Part shown: in pieces, positions 35,428-46,164 of the stretch
Layout: each line of letters begins with the position of its first letter
Numbering within the stretch: the stretch's first letter is position 1
NCBI GenBank assembly: GCA_026120185.1
Contig: JANUWF010001050.1
Location: 1,679,001-1,743,000, forward strand
From: Voacanga thouarsii
Taxonomy: Eukaryota > Streptophyta > Magnoliopsida > Gentianales > Apocynaceae
Direction: 5' to 3'
DNA: 64,000 nucleotides
Program-made: the position numbers and the translations under genes
The notes under the pieces: model-generated
Told to the model about the DNA's origin: nothing
The model's input: only the letters and a program-made list of their open reading frames with translations
Databases searched by the model: none

Positions 35428-35577
35428 TGTAATAGCCTCATCTAAAAATTTAATTCAAGTTCAAATTTTATAAATTTATTTATCTATTCCTTTTTTACTG
35501 TATTATAAAGACCACCGGTCTGATGGATAAGGCAACACTCCAGCCCGATTGGGCTACGTATGTAGTGGGGTGTTACA
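35428..35577 (+). mobile_element. 150-bp gypsy-LTR deletion relic
   Basis: It begins TGTAATAGCC and ends GGGGTGTTACA, the two termini of the large LTR at 47078-50709 (read on its minus strand). The last 75 bp (TATAAAGACC, GGTCTGATGG, CAGCCCGA) align with that LTR's 3' end. The bulk of an LTR is absent. Flanking 5-mers (AGGAT/TACCA) do not match. Confidence 0.55.
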
Positions 35578-36055
35578 TACCACCAAAGGAACACAAGATA
35601 GACCCTAAAGATCTAAATGTTTATAATCCAAAGTATCTTTAGTCTGGGAAATTGCTAGTGAGTTGGAGTTAACCTTTTTTTTTTTTTAAATTTCCAAAAA
35701 TACAGTATTCATAGAACTCCAATACTTTGGCATTTTTCCATCCAGAAGGCCTCTTTTTCTCAATAGGTGTAGACTTTTCTTACTCAATGTGTCCCAAACA
35801 CATATGCCACAATTTGATGATCAAAATTGAACAAAATTGAAGTAGAAATTGAAGCAAAACTTATTATAGTAGTTCCCTACAAAATATATAAACTACCAGA
35901 TCTACAACTCTTCATAACACAACAAGATCACCTTTACTGATTTTCATAACTCCATCTTCAATTCATATCTACACCTAAGAGCTTCAAGGGCACTGTAAAA
36001 GTTGATCATGATAATGCCTTGAGCTGTTAAAGTTGAGTTCATATCAAATCTTTAA
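35578..36055 (-). pseudogene. Copia protease/GAG-pre-integrase segment, broken
   Basis: The minus-strand reading contains SCRSGSLYIL (copia xLYxL motif), then LWHMCLGHIE and SLHLLRKRGLLDGKMPKY, the GAG-pre-integrase pattern (LWHxRLGHxS...LxKxGLL). Same orientation as the RNase H piece. The two belong to one element with a large internal deletion and the LTR relic between them. Confidence 0.75.
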
Positions 36056-36706
36056 CACCATTGCTGAAAATATGAATGATCTTGTGAAAAATAGAAAAGA
36101 GTTGATGAAGGAAGTGAAAAAATAAGAAAAAGAAAAGAAAAAGAGTGGAAATGCAAGATTTGCTTGAACTGAACTGTAATTGCTAAACAATGTTATGGGT
36201 TTTGATTGATTTTGGAATAGGAGAGCAAGACGAGTTTGGAAATTATTGATACATTTTGTTTATCCTTTTCTTGCAAACTCTCAGCTTCTTTGATATTTGA
36301 TTCTCCTATATCCTTCGTTTGACAAGCTACATTACAAGCCTCTAGCCTTACATTACAAGCTTGAAAGTCCTACTTGACCTAAGTAGAATTATGATATGTC
36401 TCGGATTAGTGAAGAAAGTGCATGAAAAATAAGCTTATGGAATGCATATTCTTTTTGAACTAAATTCTTTCCAATGGTTTGAAAATATTGTTGAGTATTG
36501 AGAGGGTTTTCCTAAGTCATTATTCACTTACACAAGTCTTGCATTTGTTGTGAAAGATGTAGTAGCATGTATTTTATGTTCTTGAATAAAGGAAGCATTG
36601 AGGATATTGTTTTGAAATTATTAAGTGATTGATGAAACCTTATGTTTTCCTACTTATCTTTGATACTTTGCTTAAGGACAAGCAAAGAGTTAAGTGCGGG
36701 GGAATA
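36056..36706 (+). mobile_element. 3' interior of an Athila/Tat-like gypsy element
   Basis: Non-coding sequence leading to a polypurine tract AAGTGCGGGGGAATA (36692-36706) directly before an LTR. The same tract and LTR start occur on the minus strand at 60317-60331, which identifies the family. The junction with copia at about 36056 has no 5' LTR, so the 5' part was lost by rearrangement. Confidence 0.65.
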
Positions 36707-38682
36707 TGATAGGGCATAAATTAGTCATATTTTTTCTAGTTATTTGAGGTTCTTTTGTGATACATTTTGTTCAATAACTAGTCATATTCCTTCATATTTG
36801 AGATTTTACCCTTGGAAATGTACTTTGTTCATTATTTCAGATTTTAGGGATAAAACAGAGCAAAAACGCCGTAAAACAGAATAGACGCGGCGCCGGCTAG
36901 GGTAGAGGAACTGGCGCCGGCCCTGTGCTGATGATACAAACTTCGATGCGACAAAAAATTGTTGAAATGAGACTAGAACAGAACCAAACCGGCGCCTGCT
37001 GCACTCTGGACAACAGTGCGTGGAAATCAAGAAAAAATCAGCGAACAACGGGAGAAATAGAACATAACCGGCGCTGGCTCCAGAAGCCAAGGCGACACCG
37101 GCTGTGCTCTGAGGAAAAGACGGAGCTTTGATTTTTGCATGCGGGTTTTGGTAATCTGTGGAGTTTTAGTATCTTCCTACTTCTACTTGGCCAAGAACAT
37201 TACACCAACGAGTTTAGGCACTTCCTAAGCCTACAAATAGATAAAAAACATACAAAGGGGGGGGGGGGGGATTCATAGATTATCATAGAAAATCACTCTA
37301 ATCAAGGGAGAATTCTTCAAATCAAGGAGGGTTGTACAAGAAGGTCTTCAAAGGAAGAAGAAGGAGGCTTGTCTAAGAGTGCTTTCTTTTACTTTGTTTT
37401 TTTTTTCTTGAACAATGATATGTTAATTGTTTTATTGTAATTTGACATTGTGTTAGATATTCGTGATTTTTGGAGTTATTTGATCTTTTGATTAATTGAT
37501 TGTTTTTCTTGGTATTTAATTACTTAGGCGTATTACGAGATTAATTGATTATTTCTTTTTATTAACTTGCTTGGAAAAGGGGTTGATGGTGGTTTCAATT
37601 CATTAATTTCATATTTGTTGTCTCTTAACTTGATTGAAAAAGAGGTTAATTGCTAAGAACTAGTAATTAAAGGTTAATTGATGTTTGCTAGGAATGGATT
37701 CATTGGTTAATTTCATATTTTAAGTTTGCCAGGAATGGAAATTTAATCAAGGATTGTATTTAATGCATCTTTTGGGTGGATTAGTTGAGACAGGAATGTG
37801 ATGCTAATTTATCTAGAAGGTAGTGATTTCATGGATTGGAAAAGAATTAAATCTATATTAATCCTTCATGATGCCAAGAGAATAATGAGTTATGATAATG
37901 ATTAGGTACTTTAAGGTCATATATGTCAAAATAATAGTTTGAGTTACATAATTCTCCATCATTGATATGTACATATTTTTATTTTATTTTATTTTGTTTT
38001 ACTTCTTTTTCACTTTATTGAGTCGGTTAAACAATAAAAGAAAAGTGATTATTGCATACTTGTTCCTGGAGGATGACACTTGTTTGAACCCTATGCTATG
38101 TTAATGATGAGTACGCTTGCTCATATATATAAATTAGGATTAACGTTTTAATTTAACTTGATTGGGAATGTACTTATTTTATATATGGTTTTTATACCCA
38201 AATAAATACGCATCACCTCTACCTCTATCTAACTTATCCTACCTCTCTCCCTTAATCCTCACAACAGGAGCATCTCTCGGTCTGCTATGTACAAGTCCAA
38301 ACCAATGCAGGCGGCTTTCTCTCATCTTTTCCTCAATAGATGCCACTCCTACTTTTTTCCTAACGATCTTATTCCTTCTTTACATAGCGTTTCTCTTTAT
38401 ACTTACTCTTTCATAATCCTTGTGACTTTTTTGTGTAAACTTGATATCTTCTCTAGTGTAATAATTTTACATACTTTATCTTTTTAGTTTATCAGCTAAA
38501 TAGTGAGATTAGAGTAAAGTAGCAATAGTTGACAAGTTCTTGTGTTCGATATTTACTATGCTATATACTATATGATAGGTATACTTACCTATTTATGTAG
38601 TTTTAGTGCTTCGCATTGTAATTAAAAATTGAATGATTGTGGACTTTGTTGATATTTTTTCCAATACTTAAAAACACATATC
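36707..38682 (+). repeat. 3' LTR of the Athila/Tat-like element (TGATAGGGC...ACATATCA)
   Basis: Homologous to the LTR at 58776-60316 in reverse orientation: AACTTGCTTGRAAAAGRGGTTG near 37570, CTTCATGATGCCA near 37865, ACTATATGATRGGTRTACTT near 38560. It ends at ATCA 38682, immediately followed by L1 LINE coding. A GC-richer block (36880-37100) has repeated GGCGCCGGC-like words. A LINE fragment sits inside at 38165-38410. ORFs here are not genes. Confidence 0.75.
38165..38410 (-). pseudogene. RTE LINE C-terminal fragment inserted in the LTR
   Basis: The minus strand reads VGVASIEEKMRESRLHWFGL then VHSRPRDAPVVRIKG, the conserved C-terminal segment of plant RTE ORFs (IEEKMRExRLRWFGHV). Only this end is present. 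LTR homology resumes at about 38418 (CCTTGTGACTTTT), so it is an insertion in the LTR. Confidence 0.75.
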
Positions 38683-38912
38683 AGCATGCATAGCCCATGC
38701 TTCATGCAAAATAGATTTGTTATCAAGAGATGGCGTAGATTGATATTCAAGTTTAGCATGAGTAACATCATCCTCTGATAATTGGAGTGAAGAAAAAATG
38801 TTTCCAAACATCTCTTTATTCCAAACCTTGAGAGCAGCCTTCACCTTCATCAAATTTACTAGCAAAAATCTGCATTCAATTACCATGAGCCTTATGCAAC
38901 CAAGCCTATTTA
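38683..38912 (-). pseudogene. L1 ORF2 linker between endonuclease and RT
   Basis: The minus-strand reading has AWLHKAHGN, QIFASKFDE and KAALKVWNKEMFGNIF, the hallmark KxxLxxWNxxxFGN segment of plant L1 ORF2, then LSEDDVTHAKLEYQS. It follows the endonuclease end across the mini-CACTA: ...GGFHCL joins IK*AWLHK in one frame. Truncated at 38683. Confidence 0.8.
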
Positions 38913-38915
38913 ATC

Positions 38916-39940
38916 TATTACAAGAGAAAAGCAATTTAGCAACGGTCAAATCTGTCACTAATCCATCACTATTGAGTTTAGCGATAGATTATGACTGTTA
39001 CTAAAACGGACGTCATAAATAGCGACAAAATAAAAACCCATTGCTAATAATGACAGATTTGCTACAACTATTAATTAATTACATTATAATTAAGTTTGTA
39101 ACTAAAGGTGATTGTTAAGTCATCGCTAAATTTAGCAACAACAAAAAAATTTAATTAGTCCCCGACCCTGGCTAATAGGCACAACCCTCGCCCGACCCGC
39201 CAAGAATATTATGAGATTATATCGGACATGAGGCTCGAACTCGCGTCCTTGTTGTGAGAGAGTACATGCTTCACTATTAGGTTATTGATATTCTTCTGAT
39301 TTTTTTTGTATTTTATATTAATTATATAGTATTTTTTGTGGATTAGTGATGAATTTACAAGGAATTTGCGATGGATCAACGATGACCTAATTTTTCATTA
39401 CAAATCTACTACAAATTAGCTACAAATTAGCAAATGCTAGCATAAAAAATAAATTAATTTTGGAATTATATCGCAAAGTCATTGCTAATTAGCAATAGAT
39501 TTGCTACAGTTTGTGATTTTTTAGAGTTAGTTTATAATTAGACAAGACCGTCACAAAGCCAATTGCGATAACCTGCGATTTTTTGTTGTTAATTTTAATT
39601 AGATGAGATTGTCATAAATTGATCACTAATTAGCTACGGATTCAAATTTTTTTAGTTTTAATTTATGATTAGATGCATACACTGCTAATTCATCTCTAAT
39701 TAGCAACGGATTTATAACAAATTTGAATTTTTTTTAGTTTTATTTTGTGATTAGATGAATTAGTCGCTAAATAGCGACGGGTAGTTGGAAAAACCCAATA
39801 AATAAATAAAATTTGATTCTCCATTGCAATGCTATCACTAATTAGTGACGGATTTGTGACAGCATTTTCTGCCATTGCTATTCCGTCACAAATTAGTGAC
39901 GGCGAAAAATCCTCTGCTAAACTGCATTTTTCTCGTAGTG
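38916..39940. mobile_element. Mini-CACTA (1,025 bp) inside L1 ORF2
   Basis: The left end TATTACAAGAGAAAAGC and the reverse-complemented right end CACTACGAGAAAAATGC match, extended by TTTAGCA. The flanks ATC/ATT are a decayed 3-bp target duplication. The interior is dense in AGCGACGG, TTAGTGACGG and TTAGCAACGG words in both orientations. No transposase. A tRNA-like segment lies at 39230-39290. Confidence 0.85.
39232..39290 (-). repeat. tRNA-like (SINE-type) segment within the mini-CACTA
   Basis: On the minus strand TAACCTAATAGTGAAG (weak A-box) precedes CGAGTTCGAGCC, a good Pol III B box. Typical of tRNA-derived SINE heads; no body or tail could be delimited. Confidence 0.4.
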
Positions 39941-39943
39941 ATT

Positions 39944-40692
39944 AAACAATGAAATCCTCCATGAGAAATCTACATAGGCAAAAATTTGAAAGGCTTGAGA
40001 GAAGTTGGCAGAGGCAAAATACTATGACACCAAAAGAGGGAAATGATCTGAGCCACTACGATTTAGATGAGTGATAGAAGTATTGTCAAAAATATTATCC
40101 TATTCTTGATTCACCAACACAAGCTCTAAACGTTCCATACAAGGATATTCACCTTCCCTAACCCAAGTATAATGACTTCTAGAAAAGGAATAATCCCTTA
40201 AACCACAAATGTTAATAAAGTTCACAAAATCATCAATAGCATTTCAAGATAGGTTTCCTGAGCCAACATATTCAGAGATAGATTGGATGACATTAAAATC
40301 ACCACCAAAGAACCATGGACCAGGGAACACTGAGCTGAAAGTATGTAAATCAAACCACAACTGCTGATGCAATATCTTAGTACAAGGGCCATAAACAAAA
40401 GAAGCATAGATTGTACTTCCAGTAGCTAAGTCTATTACAAGAAAAATAAAATTTTCTATGATAGTCAACAAAGATATCCACACATAATCTCTCTAAAAAT
40501 CTGAAGTTTCCTAAAGGCATTGGCATAACAATTAGGAAAACCCAGATTAAAATGAAAATCACAAATTCTTTCTGTTACAACTAAAGGTTTAATAACAACA
40601 AATACATTTAAATTGTATTTATGAATCAATATCTTAAGACTTCATATCGAAAAAATATTTTTGAAACCTAAAATATTCTAGATAATGATACT
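39944..40692 (-). pseudogene. L1 ORF2 endonuclease domain, broken
   Basis: The AP-type endonuclease nicks target DNA. The reading starts MSIII*NILGFKN (Trp of the usual WNxRG replaced by a stop) at 40692. It continues with YASFVYGPCTKILHQQLW, GPWFFGGDFNVI (catalytic GDFN) near 40310, YTWVREGE, ERLELVLVN and SDHFPLL (catalytic SDH) near 40050. Stops and frameshifts inactivate it. Confidence 0.82.
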
Positions 40693-41293
40693 CATTGAGA
40701 AACATAAGGAAAAGATGAGAAGAAACCTTTGCTTTACGCAAAGGTTGTATCTTGTGGGTTTGAGATTTATGATGATTAATTTCAACATATTGTAAAGTAA
40801 CATTTTGAGTTTTATTTTCGACAACAAGATGCCCAAGTTCAATCTTGAAATTATAATGCAAACTTCCTGTTACAGAGAGGTCAATATTTGAGTAATAAGC
40901 TCTGGATTCAACTCTGAATTTAAAGGATGTGTGAGGGTTATCCATGGAACCAAGCATGGATAAATTAGTGCGGTTTGGAAGAGAATCACAAACAACCTCA
41001 ATATTAAGTATAACATGCTCCGTAAGATCAACACATAATTTATTAGAATTAAATTACCCCATGTGATCGTCCGATTTGGTAGAAATATTGCCTTACTTGG
41101 TTTTTAGATGATCGATCTGCGTCTGTGTATTTGGACGTCATCATCTGCAACTTGTATTGCATCATCCTGATCATTGTTTGGAGTAGTTAAAGAGAAAGCA
41201 ATCTGAATAGGGGAAAACATAGTATTCTGCAAAACCATAGGGAATTTCATTTTAGGCATGCTGCCAAGATTTTTGCTTCTACTAGGGTTTCCA

Positions 41294-42702
41294 TGTTGGG
41301 GATAACGCCTTGAGCAATTTGAATTTGTCACTAGTATTTTTGCAATAATATGAGGTATTTATTTCCATAAATAATGCATTTCATTTTATGGTCATCAAGT
41401 ACGAGACTTGATAGTAAAACCTTATAGCAAGTAAAATGACTATTCTTAAAATGTTTCTAATCGATTATTATTGACAGAATAATAATAGATTAATATTAGT
41501 ATATTTATGACTTGATGGCTATGTTTTACTGGTCATAAACATATGTGATTTCAAGTCAAAACAAAAATAAATATTAGAGAATATTGTATTGAACATGACC
41601 CATTATGAGAATACTTCATGAAACATGTCATAAGTACTTTACTTCTAAATAGTGATATTATAAGTTCTTTGAAATGAATTCATCATGATTTCCTACTTGA
41701 TAGATTCTATATCTTGATATGGTCTTAAATTGTCTTTAACCACATGATTAAATAAGACGACCATTGAATATGGGATAAGTCAAGGAGAGAAATGTGAATG
41801 ATGGTGAAGGAATTTATTCCTCTCATTCTTGAGAGAGATATCCATAGGCCCCTTGATAAGTTAAATTATTGAAATACATGGCTATGCAAAATTATTGAGG
41901 ATGACATGATCTATGCCTTATGCTTAATGTGGATATCATGTGACCAAGTGACTAAATATCAAATTATGAAATAGTTCTATTAGATTTTCAATCTTTATTT
42001 TAACTTCAGTAGTTATAATGTCTAGTTAGAGACCGCTTATAATTTGTGGGTCATTTAAATATATTTTGGTCACATTACCAATGTTCAAAGAACCTATAAG
42101 GTTGCATCTTAAGTGGACAATATTAGGTCATGTTTTTTATGACTAGATTCAATGAATCTGAAAATTTGTCTACATCATTATATCCAGTTTTGATAAATTA
42201 AATAGTAATTTATCGATTTTCCTAAGAGGATAAATATATATTTGTTTATAAATTTGATTTAAAATAGGAAAAAGAATTGTATTTCGATTCTCTAAAACTC
42301 CCTTCCTGATATTTCTATTCTAAAAGTTAGCGGGAGATGACATTGATAAGAGTTCTATGAGAATTAAAATTTTAGGTTAATAAAAGATTAACCTAGCCGT
42401 GTCTTTAGAGGTTGATGTCCTCTGAAAAGAATAACTCAAAAAATACCCTATTCTTGAATTATTGGTGCTAGCATACCACAAGTTGGAGTTTTTGTCTACG
42501 GTGTGAAACTGTAGAGGATGTTCACTAATTGCAATATCTGGTGATTGTTCTTTCAACAAATCCTTTTGGTGAAATCCATGGATAGAGGTTTTTGAAATTA
42601 CTTTGAGGTATGCCTTCCTTAACCTAGTCGAGCTAATTATTTAGCCTGGATCATGTGAGGATTCGTAGATATTTTCGCGTATTGGAGTCTATGAATTCTA
42701 AC
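41294..42702 (+). mobile_element. Copia-type solo LTR, 1,409 bp
   Basis: It begins TGTTGGGGATAAC and ends GAATTCTAACA. L1 sequence lies on both sides, with no primer site or polypurine tract, so it is a solo LTR. Orientation is inferred from weak resemblance to known copia LTRs. The flanks carry an imperfect 19-bp direct repeat (GCTWCTACTAGGGTTTCCA) instead of a clear 5-bp duplication. Confidence 0.65.
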
Positions 42703-42989
42703 AGCTACTACTAGGGTTTCCATTGCTACTAGGGTTTACGATCTCCTTCCCATTATTATTTTCTTCTAAACAAGGTTGTTTGTCAATGGAAGTGTCGATT
42801 CTAACTAAAGCCAGAATAATCCTGGCATCTTGTGGGGCAATCCGTGCACTATTAGAATTAGGGAGAGCTAATGTTGAAACCTTTTTAGGTGTCTATCGTG
42901 TTTTTTGTTGAGGTTGTTTAGCCTTATTCACTGCCTTACCAACAATATGTTCCTCAACATTGTGATCATCAACAACATCCTTTCCTTTG

Positions 42990-43683
42990 CAAGTTTTTGG
43001 TTATGTCCAATCAGGTGGCAAATTTTACAAAATTCTGGCAAGTCTATATATGTCACTATCTGGCATCTTGTTCACCAAGCCAAATACGCCTAGGCATGGG
43101 CTTGAGCAAATCAATTTCTATACACACACCCCCTAGCAACACTAGGGCGTGTAAGATTTGTAGTGGCCTCATCAATCTTCAATGGCCTTCCAATTGCGGA
43201 GGCAATCATATATAGTGTTGGCTTTGAGAAAAAATGTAATGGAAGTTGTTCGAATAACATCCAAACTGGTAGAATGGATGGATCTTCAGCATCACGAAAA
43301 TTCATTATCTGTATCATAATCTTTATTGGAAACCCAAGCAAATTCTACTACTCTTAAGCCATAATATGAGGAAATCCTCCTCCATATCCAGCCGAATAAG
43401 GATATATCTCAAAACTAGAAGACCAATAAATACAAAACCCTTTAACCCAAAGGTTAGGAATTCCTTACGAATGGTTTCCAAAGCTGGGTGGCCATGGAAA
43501 AACTTACCGACTAAAGCAAAACAGAGTGGATGCACAAAGCTAGTAAATTTCCTTCTTGGTGAACAAAACAACAGGCTCCCCCTTGTAAATGGACAAAGTT
43601 TTAATTAGCGTTTGTGGAGATGGAGTAGAAAAGAGAGAAGCAAAGGATTTCCTCCCCCAACTGGAATCTGGTAGGGGAGACAT
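42990..43683 (-). pseudogene. L1 ORF1 N-terminal region (DUF4283-like)
   Basis: ORF1 encodes the RNA-binding Gag-like protein. From ATG at 43683: MSPLPDSSWGRKSFASLF, YKGEPVVLFTKKEIY, then ALVGKFFHGHPALETIRKEF (DUF4283 pattern), PVWMLFEQLPLHFFSKP, LYMIASAIGRPLKIDEATTN and VARGCVYRN. These match the DUF4283/DUF4286 part of plant L1 ORF1. Split into overlapping frames by indels. Confidence 0.82.
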
Positions 43684-43763
43684 TAGGGGCTCAAGACGAG
43701 AAGAATTTAAGTGAAGATAGGACTAGACAGGTAGAGAGAAAAAAGGAGCACAAAGACTGGCTA

Positions 43764-43764
43764 T

Positions 43765-43796
<32 letters not shown>

Positions 43797-43834
43797 ACAC
43801 ACACACACATATACACATACATATATATATGAAC
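43764..43834. repeat. (AC)n/(AT)n microsatellite at the L1 5' flank
   Basis: Long AC run from 43764 with one T interruption, grading into ATAT. Confidence 0.95.
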
Positions 43835-44073
43835 TTATCTACACTGAAAAAAAAAAGTATTCAGATTAATTACGTAGTTTGAGTGAATTAAACAACACAT
43901 AAATCTAATAATTCTTCTACTTCTAATTCTTATCAAAGTAATTGGGTGTAGATTATCTTTAGGGGAAAAATTGACATTGAGCAAAATAAATAAATCCTTT
44001 TAATAGTAAATTGGAACTTCAATTATAAGAGAGGCATTCTAAGCCCAAAAATCTATACAATTAAAAGTACATA

Positions 44074-44134
44074 TGTGTGTGTGTGTGTGTGTGAGAAGAA
44101 GAAGAAGAAGAAGAAGAAGAAGAAGAAGAAGAAG

Positions 44135-44165
<31 letters not shown>
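44074..44165. repeat. (GT)n then (GAA)24 microsatellite
   Basis: About ten GT units, then about 24 uninterrupted GAA/AAG units to 44165. The neighbouring 43835-44073 and 44166-44732 are AT-rich with nothing recognised. Confidence 0.95.
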
Positions 44166-44734
44166 TACCATGTTGCTCGATTCCCCTTCAACCATTGAAT
44201 TGAAGAATTCAAATATTATTTAGTCTTAATAGATAATAGGTATAAAATGCAATATTTATTGGTTGAACTAGCTTCAAACGAAGAAGTTGGTTATTGGAAA
44301 GTTTCAATACTTGAAGTTTATGAGATTAGAAATTTTCAATTTTGAATCTTTAAAACTTTCAAATCAAATCCAATACAATGAAAATAAAACATTGAGACGC
44401 ATTATTTTGATTGAATTTTCAAGAGTATATATAAACATATGCTTAGATATTAAATGAAAGAACAAGAAAAATATTCAAAAATAGATAAGTTGAGCTTAAA
44501 TAGATCAATTCAACTTTTTGTTCCTGTTATATCCTTTAACCTTGGGGGGGGGGTATTATTGATTTTTTTAAAAAGAAACTAAAATGAAACAAAATCATCT
44601 AATATTCTAACTTAAAAACTCCATTAGGGTTTGGAAACAAATCTAAAGACAAATAAAATTTTTAAATAAGAATAGTTGTTTTATTCTTTTTGCTAAAAAA
44701 CTCAAACACATTTGTAATGTATAGTTTTTGTTAA

Positions 44735-45170
44735 GGCTATGTTTGGTTCATGGAGGGGGAGGGGGAGAGGAAGAGAGAAGAAGAGAGGTATGTGTACCTC
44801 TATTAAAGAAAGTAATAGTATTTACTTTTATTTTATTTGGTATGAAAGGAAGAAGCGGTAGAAAAAGAGGGAATAAGAGAGAATAATTAATTTAGTTTAC
44901 TATTTTATCCTATATTATCTATTTGATTAAAATTTTAATACTAAAAATAGGATTAATGTTGTTATTAATTACTTTCATTTTATTTTTTCCCTCCCAATCC
45001 CTACAAATTGGGAGGGGAGGAAATGCTGATGTAAAGAAGGAGAGGTACCCCCTCCTGATTCCTTTTTCTCTACATCTACACTCAACTTAACGAGTTAAAT
45101 ATGTCATTTACCTCCATATTTACTTTTCCTCTTCATTTATTTCCACAAAACTGTCCAACCAAACATAACC
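44735..45170. mobile_element. Tourist/PIF-like MITE, complete (436 bp)
   Basis: The ends GGCTATGTTTGGTT and (reverse-complemented right) GGTTATGTTTGGTT form the TIR. Both sides carry TAA (44732-44734 and 45171-45173), the 3-bp target typical of PIF/Harbinger MITEs. Purine-rich left half, pyrimidine-rich right half. Confidence 0.85.
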
Positions 45171-45192
45171 TAAGAAATGTATGTTCAGCTAA

Positions 45193-45519
45193 TGGTATCT
45201 TTGGTTGTGGTGAAAATATAGAGAAAAGAGGAAGAGATGTAAATTTGGATATAAATGGGTGATTTACGTCGTTTGGTTAAGAAGAAAATATGAAAAATAA
45301 GTAAATTATGAGGGAGAGCTCTCCTCTCCACATTAGAAAAATAGCCCATACAAATTTGGACAGATTGAAACGTAAAGTAAAATAATACTTGTCATTTAAT
45401 TCTCTTTTACTCTAACCAAACAAAACATGAGTAAATTATATTTAATCTATTTAATAGAAGTAAAAGTTTCCCTCCTCCTCTTTTCCCTCCCATTTCTCCT
45501 TTGTAAACTAAACATAAAG
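45193..45519. mobile_element. Second Tourist/PIF-like MITE (327 bp)
   Basis: TIRs TGGTATCTTTGGTT and CTTTATGTTTAGTT (right end, reversed) with TAA on both sides (45190-45192, 45520-45522). Same interior style as its neighbour but diverged. Confidence 0.75.
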
Positions 45520-45582
45520 TAAGTTTAAAATTAAGTTAAAACTAAAATTAATTTGATGCACAATATTGAGACTAAAAATATA

Positions 45583-46044
45583 CTCCCTTCGTCCCAAATT
45601 ATCCGTCCACTTTAACCGATTATGCAGAGATTAAAAAAAGTAAGTTTTTTTAGTTAATTAAACACTATCTTCCATTTTTACCCTTAAAATTCAATGATTA
45701 GTATCTCTCTTTATATTAAACAATACGCATACTCTAAAACTTTGATATAACTTTAAATTATTTCTCTCTCTTAAGTATTTAATTCTTGCTAAAAAATGGG
45801 TCAAAATATTGATGAATATTTAATTCTCTCTCCAAGTTGCTATTGATATTTCTTGGGAATTAACGAGATAAGCATGAATATCATAACTCATAAAATGAGT
45901 TTTTGACTATATTTTAATATGTTTGGGAAATAAAATACTATTAAATGGGGGTAAATTTGAAATATTAAATTTTGATTTCCTAAAGGGACAGATAATTTGG
46001 GACAAAGATTAAGCTAGTGGACTAATAATTTAGAACGGAGAGAA
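45583..46044. mobile_element. Stowaway-like (Tc1/mariner) MITE, 462 bp
   Basis: The left end CTCCCTTCGTCCCAAATTA is the classic Stowaway terminus. The right end AATTTAGAACGGAGAGAA is its inverted counterpart. TA dinucleotides flank both sides. Confidence 0.9.
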
Positions 46045-46164
46045 TACTAATTTAACTACATGTCTTCAATTAGATGCCATAACAAAGTTTGCCTCTCAAT
46101 TTTCAAATGTCTAAAGTGACACACTAATGTGCCTTAGTTTATTTTATCATTTGGGGGGAAACTT

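Larger units (their letters stand above)
38683..43683 (-). mobile_element. L1-type LINE, two ORFs, disrupted by two insertions
   Basis: Minus-strand order: ORF1 (from ATG at 43683), ORF2 start near 40692 with endonuclease, then the endonuclease-RT linker to 38683, where the gypsy LTR begins. The RT domain is absent. A mini-CACTA (38916-39940) lies in ORF2 and a solo LTR (41294-42702) in the ORF1 C-terminal region. Coding resumes on each side of both. Confidence 0.85.

Noticed and set aside
29106..35577. One giant gypsy element from the LTR start at 29106 to the LTR end at 35577
   Set aside because: Flanking bases (GCACC/TACCA) do not match, and the intervening sequence is LINE, microsatellite and inverted copia pieces; a separate LTR start exists at 35428.
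36806..37131. ORFs in the GC-rich part of the gypsy LTR
   Set aside because: They lie inside a defined LTR whose homologue at 58.8-60.3 kb does not preserve the frames.
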